Part shown: piece by piece, positions 18,814-27,067 of the stretch
Layout of the letters: every line of letters starts with the position of its first letter
Position numbering within the stretch: the first letter of the stretch is position 1
Source: Streptomyces sp. WMMB 322
GTDB taxonomy: Bacteria > Actinomycetota > Actinomycetes > Streptomycetales > Streptomycetaceae
Direction: 5' to 3'
NCBI RefSeq assembly: GCF_900090145.1
Contig: NZ_FMHI01000005.1
Coordinates: forward strand, 124,001-188,000
Length of the DNA: 64,000 nucleotides
Program-made: the position numbers and the translations under genes
The notes under the pieces: model-generated
Databases searched by the model: none
Told to the model about the DNA's origin: nothing
Seen by the model: the letters and a program-made list of their open reading frames with translations, nothing else

Positions 18814-20280
18814 ATGACTGAGCAGATCTTCCAGTACGCACCCGCGCCCGAGTCCCGCGCGATCGTCGACATCGCACCGTCCTACGGGCTGTTCATCGAC
18901 GGCGAGTTCCGCGAGGCGGCAGCCGGCAAGGTCTTCAAGACGGTCTCCCCCGCCACCGAGGAGGTCCTCTCCGAGGTCGCGCAGGCGGACGCGGACGACG
19001 TCGACGCCGCGGTGCGCGCCGCGCGTGCCGCCTTCCCCGGCTGGTCGTCGCTTCCGGGCGCCGAACGCTCGAAGTACATCTTCCGCATCGCCCGCATCCT
19101 CCAGGAACGCTCCCGTGAACTGGCCGTCCTGGAGACCCTGGACAACGGCAAGCCGATCCGCGAGACGCGCGACGCCGATCTGCCGCTGGTCGCGGCGCAC
19201 TTCTTCTACTACGCGGGATGGGCCGACAAGCTCGCGCACGCCGGCCTGGGGCGGAGCCCGGCGAAAGGCACGAGCGGCCCCGACCCCCGGCCGCTCGGGG
19301 TCGCCGGGCAGGTCATCCCGTGGAACTTCCCGCTGCTGATGCTGGCCTGGAAGATCGCCCCCGCCCTCGCCACGGGGAACACCGTGGTGCTCAAGCCCGC
19401 CGAGACCACGCCGCTCTCGGCGCTGTTCTTCGCGGACGTGTGCCGCCAGGCGGGCCTACCCAAGGGCGTCGTCAACATCGTCACGGGCGACGGCTCGACG
19501 GGCGCCGAGCTGGTCGCGCATCCCGGCATCGACAAGGTCGCCTTCACCGGTTCGACCGCGGTGGGCAAGCAGATCGCCCGTACCGTCGCCGGTACGCGCA
19601 AGAAGCTCACGCTCGAACTGGGCGGCAAGGGCGCCAACATCGTCTTCGACGACGCCCCGATCGACCAGGCCGTCGAGGGCATCGTCAACGGCATCTACTT
19701 CAACCAGGGCCAGGTCTGCTGCGCGGGATCGCGGCTGCTGGTCCAGGAGTCCGTCCAGGACGAACTGCTGGAGGCGCTGAAGCGGCGGCTGCGGACACTC
19801 CGCGTCGGCGATCCGATGGACAAGAACACGGATGTGGGAGCCATCAACTCCGCCGAGCAGCTCGCCCGGATCCAGGAGCTGGCCGACTCGGGGGAGGCCG
19901 AGGGCGCCGAACGCTGGTCCGCGCCCTGCGAGTTGCCCGGCAACGGCTACTGGTTCGCTCCGACGCTCTTCACCGGCGTGAGCCAGGCGCACCGGATCGC
20001 CCGCGAGGAGATCTTCGGGCCGGTGCTGTCGGTACTGACTTTCCGCACCCCCGACGAGGCGGTGGCGAAGGCCAACAACACTCCGTACGGGCTCTCCGCG
20101 GGCATCTGGACGGAGAAGGGCTCACGCATCCTGTCCATGGCGAACAGGCTCCGGGCGGGCGTCGTCTGGGCCAACACGTTCAACAAGTTCGACCCGACCT
20201 CGCCCTTCGGCGGCTACAAGGAGTCGGGATTCGGCCGCGAAGGCGGGCGTCACGGTCTGGAGGCTTACCTCGATGTCTGA
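18814..20280 (+). CDS. NAD-dependent aldehyde dehydrogenase
   Basis: Full-length 488-aa ALDH. Visible motifs are PWNFPLLMLAWKIAPALA (near residue 168), the NAD-binding FTGSTAVGKQI (near 246), catalytic Glu in LELGGKGANIV (near 268), catalytic Cys in GQVCCAGSRLLV (near 302), and EEIFGPVLSVLTF (near 397). Encoded 7 bp after deoC, it probably oxidises the acetaldehyde from deoxyribose-5-P to acetate (inference from context). The stop overlaps the next gene by 8 nt. Confidence 0.93.
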   Translation: MTEQIFQYAPAPESRAIVDIAPSYGLFIDGEFREAAAGKVFKTVSPATEEVLSEVAQADADDVDAAVRAARAAFPGWSSLPGAERSKYIFRIARILQERSRELAVLETLDNGKPIRETRDADLPLVAAHFFYYAGWADKLAHAGLGRSPAKGTSGPDPRPLGVAGQVIPWNFPLLMLAWKIAPALATGNTVVLKPAETTPLSALFFADVCRQAGLPKGVVNIVTGDGSTGAELVAHPGIDKVAFTGSTAVGKQIARTVAGTRKKLTLELGGKGANIVFDDAPIDQAVEGIVNGIYFNQGQVCCAGSRLLVQESVQDELLEALKRRLRTLRVGDPMDKNTDVGAINSAEQLARIQELADSGEAEGAERWSAPCELPGNGYWFAPTLFTGVSQAHRIAREEIFGPVLSVLTFRTPDEAVAKANNTPYGLSAGIWTEKGSRILSMANRLRAGVVWANTFNKFDPTSPFGGYKESGFGREGGRHGLEAYLDV

Positions 20281-21319
20281 CAACTCGAAGCGGGCCGGGC
20301 AGGCCGGACGCTCCAGGAAGGCCGGGGCGGCGGGCGCGGGCAAGGCCGCCAAGCCGGCAAAGACAGCTGCGGCAGGCGGGGCGGCCAAGTCGGGCAAGGC
20401 GGCCGGAACGGCCAAGTCCCCCGCGGCGGCGCGTACTTCTGTGCGCACGCCGGCACGGATCGACGTGATGAAGACCTACAAGCTCTTCGTCGGCGGCAAG
20501 TTCCCGCGCAGCGAGAGCGGACGGGTGTACGAGGTGACCGACTCCGAGGGCAACTGGCTGGCCAACGCACCGCAGTCGTCCCGCAAGGACGCGCGCGACG
20601 CGGTCACGGCCGCGCGGAAGGCCTTCGGCGGCTGGTCGGGGGCGACGGCCTACAACCGCGGCCAGATCCTCTACCGCGTCGCCGAGATGCTGGAGGGACG
20701 GCGCGAGCAGTTCGCGGCCGAAGTCGCCGCGGCCGAAGGGCTGCCGGTCGCGGACGCCGCCGCCCAGGTCGACGCGGCCGTCGACCGATGGGTCTGGTAC
20801 GCGGGCTGGTCCGACAAGATCGCCCAGGTCGCCGGCGGCGCAAACCCCGTCGCAGGCCCCTTCTTCAACCTCTCCACGCCCGAACCGACCGGTGTCGTCG
20901 CCGTGCTGGCCCCGCAGGAGTCCTCCTTCCTCGGCCTGGCCTCGGTGCTCGCGCCCGTCATCGTCACCGGCAACACGGCGGTCGTGGTCCCGTCGGAGAA
21001 GTCGCCGCTGCCGGCGCTGTCACTGTCGGAGGTGCTGGCCACCTCCGACGTACCGGGCGGCGTGGTCAACGTCCTCTCAGGACGCACGCGCGAGGTCGCG
21101 GCGACCCTGGCGGCTCACCAGGACGTCAACGCGCTGGACCTGGCGGGCGCCGCCGGAGACGCGGAACTGGCCGAGGAGCTGGAGACGGCGGCCGCGGAGA
21201 ACCTGAAGCGGGTGCTGCGCCCGGAGGAGGGCGACGCGGACTGGTCCGCCGACCCCGGCATCTCCCGGCTGCTCGCCTTCCTGGAGACGAAGACGGTCTG
21301 GCACCCGATCGGGGTGTGA
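20273..21319 (+). CDS. Truncated aldehyde dehydrogenase-like protein lacking the catalytic half
   Basis: 348 aa, about 140 shorter than ALDH. After an Ala/Lys-rich basic leader (residues 1-55, AGKAAKPAKTAAAGG type) it has a recognisable ALDH N-terminal part (KLFVGGKFPRSESGRVYEV, WSGATAYNRGQILYRVAEML) and half the NAD-binding region ending near GGVVNVLSGRTREV. The FTGS loop, the catalytic Glu and the catalytic Cys motif are absent. The frame is clean and overlaps the active ALDH gene by 8 nt, so it looks like a maintained protein and not a decaying one. It may be a non-catalytic partner of the upstream ALDH (inference). Confidence 0.8.
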   Translation: MSDNSKRAGQAGRSRKAGAAGAGKAAKPAKTAAAGGAAKSGKAAGTAKSPAAARTSVRTPARIDVMKTYKLFVGGKFPRSESGRVYEVTDSEGNWLANAPQSSRKDARDAVTAARKAFGGWSGATAYNRGQILYRVAEMLEGRREQFAAEVAAAEGLPVADAAAQVDAAVDRWVWYAGWSDKIAQVAGGANPVAGPFFNLSTPEPTGVVAVLAPQESSFLGLASVLAPVIVTGNTAVVVPSEKSPLPALSLSEVLATSDVPGGVVNVLSGRTREVAATLAAHQDVNALDLAGAAGDAELAEELETAAAENLKRVLRPEEGDADWSADPGISRLLAFLETKTVWHPIGV

Positions 21320-21367
21320 CGACGCCTTCGCGGCGCGCGAGTGAGTGAGGGGCATCTGCCGTGGTTC

Positions 21368-21397
21368 TCCTGTGCCGGCCGGAAAGCCGGCACAGGA
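21368..21397 (+). terminator. Hairpin after the ALDH operon, abutting the TA promoter
   Basis: TCCTGTGCCGGC (21368-21379) and GCCGGCACAGGA (21386-21397) form a perfect 12-bp stem with a 6-nt loop. The last four bases also belong to the 56-bp palindrome of the next feature, so the two structures cannot both form completely. Confidence 0.75.
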
Positions 21398-21449
21398 GGC
21401 GTCACTCATGTTGAGAAGTGTACACTTCTCAACATGAGTGACGCCTCCT
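21394..21449. promoter_or_regulatory. 56-bp perfect palindrome over the antitoxin promoter and start codon
   Basis: The sequence from 21394 to 21421 is the exact reverse complement of 21422 to 21449. The centre is GAAGTGTACACTTC. The right half includes the antitoxin ATG (21434) and its first codons. No Shine-Dalgarno is visible before that ATG. This could be an autoregulatory operator for the TA complex and, as RNA, a hairpin that buries the start codon. Confidence 0.75.
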
Positions 21450-21691
21450 ACCCCATGACCGAAGCCCGCGCCCAGTTCGGCACCCTGGTCCGGCGAGCAG
21501 CCCACTCCCACGACCGCATCGCGATCACCGATCACGGACACACGGCGGCCATACTGATCAACCCCCAGGACCTGATGGACCTTGAGGATGCGGCGGCAAT
21601 CGCGCGATACCGGGCCAAGGTCGCTGAAGGCACTGATGAGTACGTCTCACATGAGGAGCTCGGCCGACGCCTCGGCCTGGTCGACGAGTGA
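21434..21691 (+). CDS. Type II antitoxin, Phd/YefM family
   Basis: 85 aa with the classic Phd/YefM opening, YPMTEARAQFGTLVRRAAHSHDRIAITDHGHTAAILI cut here into its parts: MTEAR start, HDRIAITDHG centre, and AAILINPQDL strand, followed by an acidic C-terminus that would wrap the toxin. It binds and neutralises the RelE-type toxin encoded next and probably represses the operon. Start ATG 21434 gives the family N-terminus. Upstream, a 56-bp palindrome takes the place of a normal RBS. The stop overlaps the toxin start (GTGA). Confidence 0.92.
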   Translation: MSDASYPMTEARAQFGTLVRRAAHSHDRIAITDHGHTAAILINPQDLMDLEDAAAIARYRAKVAEGTDEYVSHEELGRRLGLVDE

Positions 21692-21939
21692 AGCTGAACG
21701 TCATTTGGGAGACCGAAGCCACCAGCGCCGCGACTCGCTTCCTCAAGGACGACCCCGACGGCCTGCGCCAGGTCTATGAGGCAGTCGACCTCCTCGCCCA
21801 CGAGCCCCGCCCACCCGGCAGCGCCGAGCTGGGATCCCAGTACCTGCGCCGCATCCACATCGGCAGGTATCGCGTCGTGTACGAGATCTCCGAGTCGACA
21901 ATCACCGTCGTGGTCATGCACCTGGCGCGCGTCGGCTGA
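21688..21939 (+). CDS. Type II toxin, RelE/ParE family
   Basis: 83-aa basic protein beginning MKLNVIWETEATSAATRFLK and ending in the RelE-fold strands RRIHIGRYRVVYEISESTI and TVVVMHLARVG. The central IGRYRVVYEI pattern and the C-terminal H.AR.. are typical of RelE/ParE/YoeB mRNA interferases, which cut mRNA on the ribosome (family knowledge). It starts at a GTG that overlaps the antitoxin stop by 4 nt, so translation is coupled. Confidence 0.9.
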   Translation: MKLNVIWETEATSAATRFLKDDPDGLRQVYEAVDLLAHEPRPPGSAELGSQYLRRIHIGRYRVVYEISESTITVVVMHLARVG

Positions 21940-22002
21940 GACCGGGACGGCTTCCGACCGCCCCTGTCTTCCGGCCGTACGGATGCCCGACAATGGTCTC
22001 TC

Positions 22003-22638
22003 GTGACCGACCCCCGTGACATATCGCGCTCCCCCCGCGTCATTCTGCTCACCGGGCCCTCCGGCTCCGGGAAGTCCCGGCTCTCCGCGCGCAGCGGGCT
22101 GCCCGTCATGCGTCTCGACGACTTCTACAAGGAGGCCGGCGACCCCACGCTGCCTCAACTCCCGCACGGCATGGGCGTGGACTGGGACTCGCCCGCCTCC
22201 TGGGACGCCGACGCCGCCGTCGCCGCCGTGTGCGACCTGTGCGCGACGGGACGCACCACCGTGCCGCTGTACGACATCGCACTGAGCGCCCGCGTCGGCA
22301 AGGAGACGCTCTCGCTCGACGGTGCCCGGCTCTTCATCGCCGAGGGGATCTTCGCCGCCGACATCGTGGCCCGCTGCCGCGAACTGGGCCTCCTCGCCGA
22401 CGCGATCTGTCTGCGCGGACGCCCGTCGACGACGTTCCGGCGGCGGCTGCTCCGGGACCTGCGCGAGGGCCGCAAGTCGGCGTCGTTCCTGCTGCGCCGC
22501 GGCTGGCGGCTGCTGCGCGCCGAGGGGGCGATCGTGGCGCGCCACCGTGAGCTGGGCGCGTATCCGTGCGCGCGGGACGAGGCCGCCGAGCGGATCGGCA
22601 GACTCCGGGAGGCGGGCCCGGCCCGCAGCCGGACGTGA
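22003..22638 (+). CDS. udk: P-loop kinase, uridine-kinase-like
   Basis: 211-aa protein with Walker A GPSGSGKS (residues 18-25), RLDDFYKEAGDPTLP (substrate/Mg region as in uridine kinases) and IAEGIFAADIV (Walker B region, near 115), followed by an arginine-rich LID-type segment. It likely phosphorylates uridine or cytidine or a related nucleoside, which fits the salvage neighbourhood, but the substrate is not proven. GTG start. No copy of the nucleoside operator precedes it. It is convergent with sigQ. Confidence 0.8.
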   Translation: MTDPRDISRSPRVILLTGPSGSGKSRLSARSGLPVMRLDDFYKEAGDPTLPQLPHGMGVDWDSPASWDADAAVAAVCDLCATGRTTVPLYDIALSARVGKETLSLDGARLFIAEGIFAADIVARCRELGLLADAICLRGRPSTTFRRRLLRDLREGRKSASFLLRRGWRLLRAEGAIVARHRELGAYPCARDEAAERIGRLREAGPARSRT

Positions 22639-22980
22639 GGCACCTGCCGCACGTGCGGCCGGCCGGACGGTGCACCGAGGGGGCCTGGCCAAGGCACCGC
22701 TCACGCGACGCCGTTGGCCGGAGCAGGGCACAACACGGCAGTACAGCCCAACAAGGCAGTACAGCAAGGCACATGGAGGCCGAAAAGGGGAAAAGGGAGA
22801 GAGCGGGTTCGGGCAGACCCCCCGGTTGCCCGTACCCGCTCTCTCGTCCCGTCCCCCCGGACGGGTCCCCGTCTTCCCCTCTGTTCCCCCGGTGCACCCC
22901 CCTCGGGGCTCCCCAGCCCCTCCTCCGAGGCTGCGGTGGGGGCCCATCCCCCGGCCCTCACCCGCCCCGGGTCCTTGCGG
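22639..22980. other. Convergent intergenic gap udk/sigQ
   Basis: 342 bases between convergent genes. They hold a strong bidirectional hairpin (22797-22845), an 11-bp direct repeat GGCAGTACAGC near 22738 and 22756, and an otherwise unremarkable C-rich tract up to the sigQ stop. I see no gene. Confidence 0.5.
22797..22845. terminator. Bidirectional terminator between udk and sigQ
   Basis: GAGAGAGCGGGT + CGGGCA on the left pairs with TGCCCG + ACCCGCTCTCTC on the right, 18 pairs with one T-T mismatch and an 11-nt loop. It serves both convergent genes. Confidence 0.85.
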
Positions 22981-23748
22981 TCAGGCGACCAGCTCGCCGA
23001 ACGACTCCTCCTGGTCCCTGCCGAAGCTGAGAACTTCGTCGTCGCGCAGGCGGCGCAGCGACCGCCAGATGCTGCTCTTCACCGTGCCGACGCTGATGTC
23101 CAGTATGTCTGCGATCTCCGGGTCCGTGCGTCCCTCGTAGTAGCGCAACACCAGCATGGTGCGCTGGAGTTCGGGGAGCCGGGCGAGCGCCTGCCAGAGC
23201 ACGGTACGCAGTTCGGTTCCGCGCATCGCGTCCTGGTCGCCGGCGGTCTCCGGCAGTTCCTCCGTCGGGTACTCGTTCAGCTTGCGGCGGCGCCACGCGC
23301 TGATGTGCAGGTTCGTCATCGTGCGGCGCAGGTAGCCGCCGAGTGCCGCCTTGTCGCTGATGCGGTCCCACGCGCGGTACGTGGAGAACAGCGCGCTCTG
23401 CAGCAGGTCCTCCGCCTCGAAGCGGTCGCCCGTGAGGTGGTAGGCGGTGGCGTACAGGGAGGCGCGGCGCTCGCGCACGTAGGCGGTGAACTCCGCCTCC
23501 GACGCGGCCTGTTGCCGTGCTCCCGGCTCCTCCCTGTACTCACCGTCCCCCGTGCTGCGGGCCTCCCCTCGAAGGCCCTCAACCGCCGTGATGTGCGGCG
23601 GCCGCGCACGCCCGGACGGACGGGCGCACCCACGCCCGATCGTCGCGGACTTCTCGGCGGCCTTGTTCGTCGGGTTTCCCGGAACCGAAGTGGTGTGCAG
23701 GCGCGTGTGAATGACTGCGCTGACGTTGTCCTTGTGCAGTGTGTTCAT
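22981..23748 (-). CDS. sigQ: ECF sigma factor, SigE-family/SigQ type
   Basis: 255-aa RNA polymerase sigma factor. Sigma region 2 spans about residues 85-150 (YATAYHLTGDRFEAEDLLQS, RTMTNLHISAWRR) and region 4 about 180-235 (LPELQRTMLVLRYYEGRTDPEIADILDISVGTVKSS). A basic N-terminal extension of about 75 residues is unusual. Start ATG 23748 is chosen for the GAGGGGGGCGC RBS. It is divergent from afsQ1-afsQ2, as for S. coelicolor SigQ, which antagonises AfsQ1/Q2 antibiotic activation (established knowledge). An AfsQ1-type box lies in the shared promoter region. Confidence 0.9.
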   Translation of the reverse strand: MNTLHKDNVSAVIHTRLHTTSVPGNPTNKAAEKSATIGRGCARPSGRARPPHITAVEGLRGEARSTGDGEYREEPGARQQAASEAEFTAYVRERRASLYATAYHLTGDRFEAEDLLQSALFSTYRAWDRISDKAALGGYLRRTMTNLHISAWRRRKLNEYPTEELPETAGDQDAMRGTELRTVLWQALARLPELQRTMLVLRYYEGRTDPEIADILDISVGTVKSSIWRSLRRLRDDEVLSFGRDQEESFGELVA

Positions 23749-23831
23749 CTTGCGCCCCCCTCGGGCAAACCTGGCCGCTCGCTGATGACGTACACACTGC
23801 ACGGCTGATTTCATCGCCAGGTCCCCCGTCT

Positions 23832-23847
23832 GTCACAGCGGTGTCAC
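23832..23847. promoter_or_regulatory. AfsQ1-type binding box
   Basis: GTCAC-N6-GTCAC at 23832-23847 in the divergent sigQ/afsQ1 region exactly matches the GTnAC-n6-GTnAC direct repeat described for the response regulator AfsQ1. It predicts control of sigQ and autoregulation of the afsQ operon. Confidence 0.75.
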
Positions 23848-23976
23848 AAGGACATGGGCGGCCGTGTCCTGCCGCCTGAGCTGCGGTCTCCCGCCGCGTC
23901 CGGAGCACCGCCGGGGTGCCGTTCCGGGCAGGGGCCGAAGCCGTGCTGTCGAAGTGAACGGGGGGCATGGGACAGA

Positions 23977-24663
23977 ATGGCCGGCGTGCCTTTCCTGTTG
24001 CTGATCGAGGACGACGACGCTGTCCGTACGGCCCTTGAGATGGGCCTGACCCGGCAGGGTCACCGAGTCGTGACCGCCGCGTCCGGCGAGGACGGCCTCA
24101 AACTGCTGCGCGAGCAGCGGCCGGACCTGATCGTGCTGGACGTCATGCTGCCGGGCATCGACGGTTTCGAGGTGTGCCGGCGCATCCGCCGCACCGACCA
24201 GTTGCCCATCATCCTGCTGACGGCGAGGAGCGACGACATCGACGTCGTCGTGGGCCTGGAGTCGGGCGCGGACGACTACGTCGTCAAACCGGTGCAGGGC
24301 AGGGTGCTGGACGCGCGCATCCGCGCCGTGATGCGGCGCGGTGAACGCGAGTCCAACGACGCGGCGACGTTCGGCAGTCTGGTCATCGACCGCTCCGCGA
24401 TGACCGTGACGAAGAACGGCGAGGACCTCCAACTGACGCCCACCGAACTGCGGTTGCTGCTGGAGCTGAGCAGAAGGCCCGGGCAGGCGCTGTCCCGGCA
24501 GCAGTTGCTGCGGCTGGTGTGGGAACACGACTACCTCGGCGACTCGCGCCTCGTCGACGCGTGCGTGCAGCGGCTGCGCGCCAAGGTCGAGGACGTGCCG
24601 TCGTCGCCGAAGCTGATCCGCACCGTCCGCGGCGTCGGATACAGGCTGGACGCGCCGCAGTGA
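23977..24663 (+). CDS. afsQ1: Response regulator AfsQ1 (OmpR/PhoB family)
   Basis: Receiver plus winged-helix response regulator. Acidic pocket EDDDAVRTA near the start, phospho-acceptor Asp in LIVLDVMLPGIDGFEVCRRI (near residue 55), KPVQGRVLDARI (conserved Lys, near 104), and a trans_reg_C DNA-binding domain from about 130 with LTPTELRLLLELSRRPGQ. The sequence is very close to what I remember of S. coelicolor AfsQ1. The reading MAGVPFLLL is given; GTG 23986 (VPFLLL, 225 aa) fits the known length equally well. The stop overlaps afsQ2. Confidence 0.94.
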   Translation: MAGVPFLLLIEDDDAVRTALEMGLTRQGHRVVTAASGEDGLKLLREQRPDLIVLDVMLPGIDGFEVCRRIRRTDQLPIILLTARSDDIDVVVGLESGADDYVVKPVQGRVLDARIRAVMRRGERESNDAATFGSLVIDRSAMTVTKNGEDLQLTPTELRLLLELSRRPGQALSRQQLLRLVWEHDYLGDSRLVDACVQRLRAKVEDVPSSPKLIRTVRGVGYRLDAPQ

Positions 24664-26423
24664 CCACCCCGGCGCAGCCGACGCCGGAGCGGGGAGAGGG
24701 CCCCGGCCGGCGGGGGCGGGACGAGCCGGCACAGCAGGACCGGATACGGGCGAACCCGCGGCGTGAGGACCGGGTGCGCGGCTGGCTCGCGGGAGTGCTG
24801 CCGACCCTCCGGCTCAGGCTCGTCGTCGTCTTCGCGCTGGTGGCGCTGACCGCCGCGGTCTCCGCGTCGGGGATCGCGTACTGGCTCAACAGGGACGCCG
24901 TCCTCACCCGCGCCCAGAACGCCGCGCTCAACGACTTCCGCAAGTCCATGGAGGACAACGCGGGAAGCCTGCCGCGCCGGTACGACTGCCGCCAACTGCG
25001 CGACGCCGCCGAGAAGATGAGCGGTACGACGCAGAACTACGAGGTGCTGCTCACCGGTGAGGACGCCGACGGCTCCCGGTGCGCCGTCGCCTCCGACCCG
25101 GGTGCCTTCACGATGGCGGACGTACCGCCCCCGCTGCGCACGGCCGTCGCGAAGCGCCGTCCCGTCGACAGCGGCAACTCCTATCCGTACCACCTGTACT
25201 GGCAGCGGACCTCCGAGGAAGGCGGCAACGAGCCCTTCCTCGTCGGCGGCGCGAAGATGATCGGCGAGGGGCCCACGCCGTCGGGCTACATGCGCAAGTC
25301 GCTGGCGCCGGAGCGGGACGATCTCAACTCGCTGGCCTGGTCGTTGGGCATCGCGACCGGTCTGGCACTCGTCGGTGCGATGCTGCTCGCGCAGGCCGCG
25401 GCGAGCACCGTGCTGCGTCCCGTGCGGCGGCTCGGCGACGCGGCGCGGCGGCTGGGCGAGGGGAAGCTGGACACCCGGCTGAAGGTCTCCGGCACGGACG
25501 AACTCGCCGAACTCTCACGGACGTTCAACCAGACCGCGGAGTCCTTGGAGCACCGGGTCGCCGACCTGAGCGCGCGTGAGGAGTCCTCGCGGCGCTTCGT
25601 CGCCGACATGTCGCACGAGCTGCGCACGCCCATGACGGCGATCTCGGCGGTCACCGAGGTGCTGGAGGAGGAGCAGGACAACCTCGACCCGATGATCGCG
25701 CCCGCGGTGCAGCTCGTCGTCAGCGAGACCCGCCGCCTGAACGACCTGGTGGAGAACCTGATGGAGGTCACCCGCTTCGACGCCGGCACGGCGAAGCTGG
25801 TCCTCGACGACGTGGACGTGGCCGACCAGGTCACCGCCTGCATCGACGCCCGTGCGTGGCTGGACGCCGTCGAACTCGACGCCGACCGTGGTGTGATGGC
25901 ACGGCTGGACCCGCGCCGGCTCGACGTCATCCTGGCGAACCTGATCGGCAACGCCCTCAAGCACGGCGGCTCCCCCGTACGCGTCTCGGTGCGCACGGAG
26001 GAGTCGGCCGCGGGAGGCACCGGTGAGCTGCTGATCGAGGTGGCGGACCGCGGGCCCGGCATCCCGGAGGAGATGCTGCCGCACGTCTTCGACCGCTTCT
26101 TCAAGGCCAGCGCGTCCCGGCCGCGCTCCGAGGGAAGCGGCCTCGGGCTGTCGATCGCCCAGGAGAACGCGCACATCCACGGCGGCTCCATCTCGGTGCG
26201 CAACGACACCGAGCACGGAGGGGGCGCCGTCTTCACCCTCCGCCTGCCCCGCGAGTCGCACGAGGGCGAAGCCGGGCAGGACGACGACGCGGACCGCGGG
26301 CCCGGCCCGGACGGCGGCGGACGATGGCGCTCCGGCCGCGAGGGCTCCGACGGCGAAGACGGTGACGGGAACGGTGACGGGAACGGCGGCGGAAGCGACA
26401 GCGGGAAGGGGGGAGACCGTTGA
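24660..26423 (+). CDS. afsQ2: Sensor histidine kinase AfsQ2
   Basis: 587-aa membrane sensor. Arg/Pro-rich cytosolic start, TM1 about residues 48-70, extracellular sensor region with two cysteines (YDCRQL, GSRCAV), TM2 about 220-245, HAMP (RPVRRLGDAARRLGEGKLDT), HisKA with the phospho-His in ADMSHELRTPMTAIS (near 318), and HATPase with NLIGNALKHGG, ADRGPGIPEE and GSGLGLSIAQENA. The acidic, Gly/Asp-rich tail after residue 540 is low complexity. It starts with GTG overlapping the afsQ1 stop (GTGA) and is coupled to the next gene in the same manner. Confidence 0.94.
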   Translation: MTTPAQPTPERGEGPGRRGRDEPAQQDRIRANPRREDRVRGWLAGVLPTLRLRLVVVFALVALTAAVSASGIAYWLNRDAVLTRAQNAALNDFRKSMEDNAGSLPRRYDCRQLRDAAEKMSGTTQNYEVLLTGEDADGSRCAVASDPGAFTMADVPPPLRTAVAKRRPVDSGNSYPYHLYWQRTSEEGGNEPFLVGGAKMIGEGPTPSGYMRKSLAPERDDLNSLAWSLGIATGLALVGAMLLAQAAASTVLRPVRRLGDAARRLGEGKLDTRLKVSGTDELAELSRTFNQTAESLEHRVADLSAREESSRRFVADMSHELRTPMTAISAVTEVLEEEQDNLDPMIAPAVQLVVSETRRLNDLVENLMEVTRFDAGTAKLVLDDVDVADQVTACIDARAWLDAVELDADRGVMARLDPRRLDVILANLIGNALKHGGSPVRVSVRTEESAAGGTGELLIEVADRGPGIPEEMLPHVFDRFFKASASRPRSEGSGLGLSIAQENAHIHGGSISVRNDTEHGGGAVFTLRLPRESHEGEAGQDDDADRGPGPDGGGRWRSGREGSDGEDGDGNGDGNGGGSDSGKGGDR

Positions 26424-27067
26424 GGAGCACGGCACATCGCCCCGGCACGGCCCGGGGCCGGCTGCGGGTCGCGTTCACGGTGGTGGCGCTGCTCGGCGCG
26501 CTCGCCTCGGGCTGCGGCATCCGCTCCACGTCGGTGCCCGTCGACGCGGGTGCGGCACCCTCACGCGTCGGCTGTGTGCTGCCCAAATCGCGGGAGACGG
26601 CCGGCGAGAGCGGCGGCGGGAACCTGCCGGTGCGCGTGTACCTCGCCTGCGGCTCCCGGGTCTCCCCGGTGGAGCGGCGCGTGACCCTGCCGGACGGCGA
26701 CGACTCGGAGCGTCTGCCCGTGGCCCGCGGGCTGCTGGACGCCCTGCAAGCGCAGCCGGACTCCGAGGAGGAGGCCGCCGGGTTCAGGACGGCCGTGCCA
26801 CGCGACCTGAAGGTCTCAGGACCGCGCGAAGGCGATCCGGCAGCGGCCCTGCGGCTGAACAGGCCCCTGAAGGACCTGCCGTCGTTCGCGCTCGCGCAGA
26901 TCGTCTGCACATACGCGGACACAGCGGCCGCCGGCACGGACCGTTCCGTGGTTCTCGGCGGACTCAGCGGGGACGGCGGGGGCGAGGAGCCGGTGCGCAG
27001 CTTCGCGTGCGACACGGCCCTGCGCACACACCCGGAAGCCGCCGCGACGGCCGGTACACCCCTGTGA
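26420..27067 (+). CDS. Putative lipoprotein in the afsQ operon
   Basis: 215 aa starting at a TTG that overlaps the afsQ2 stop. A twin-basic N-terminus and hydrophobic segment lead to a lipobox ending ALASGC (Cys about residue 32), so it should be lipid-anchored outside the membrane. The mature domain contains LPVRVYLACGSRVSPVERRV and is weakly reminiscent of GerMN-type domains, though I would not assign it. Being tightly coupled to the sensor kinase, it may modulate AfsQ2 signal detection (inference). Confidence 0.8.
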   Translation: MRSTAHRPGTARGRLRVAFTVVALLGALASGCGIRSTSVPVDAGAAPSRVGCVLPKSRETAGESGGGNLPVRVYLACGSRVSPVERRVTLPDGDDSERLPVARGLLDALQAQPDSEEEAAGFRTAVPRDLKVSGPREGDPAAALRLNRPLKDLPSFALAQIVCTYADTAAAGTDRSVVLGGLSGDGGGEEPVRSFACDTALRTHPEAAATAGTPL

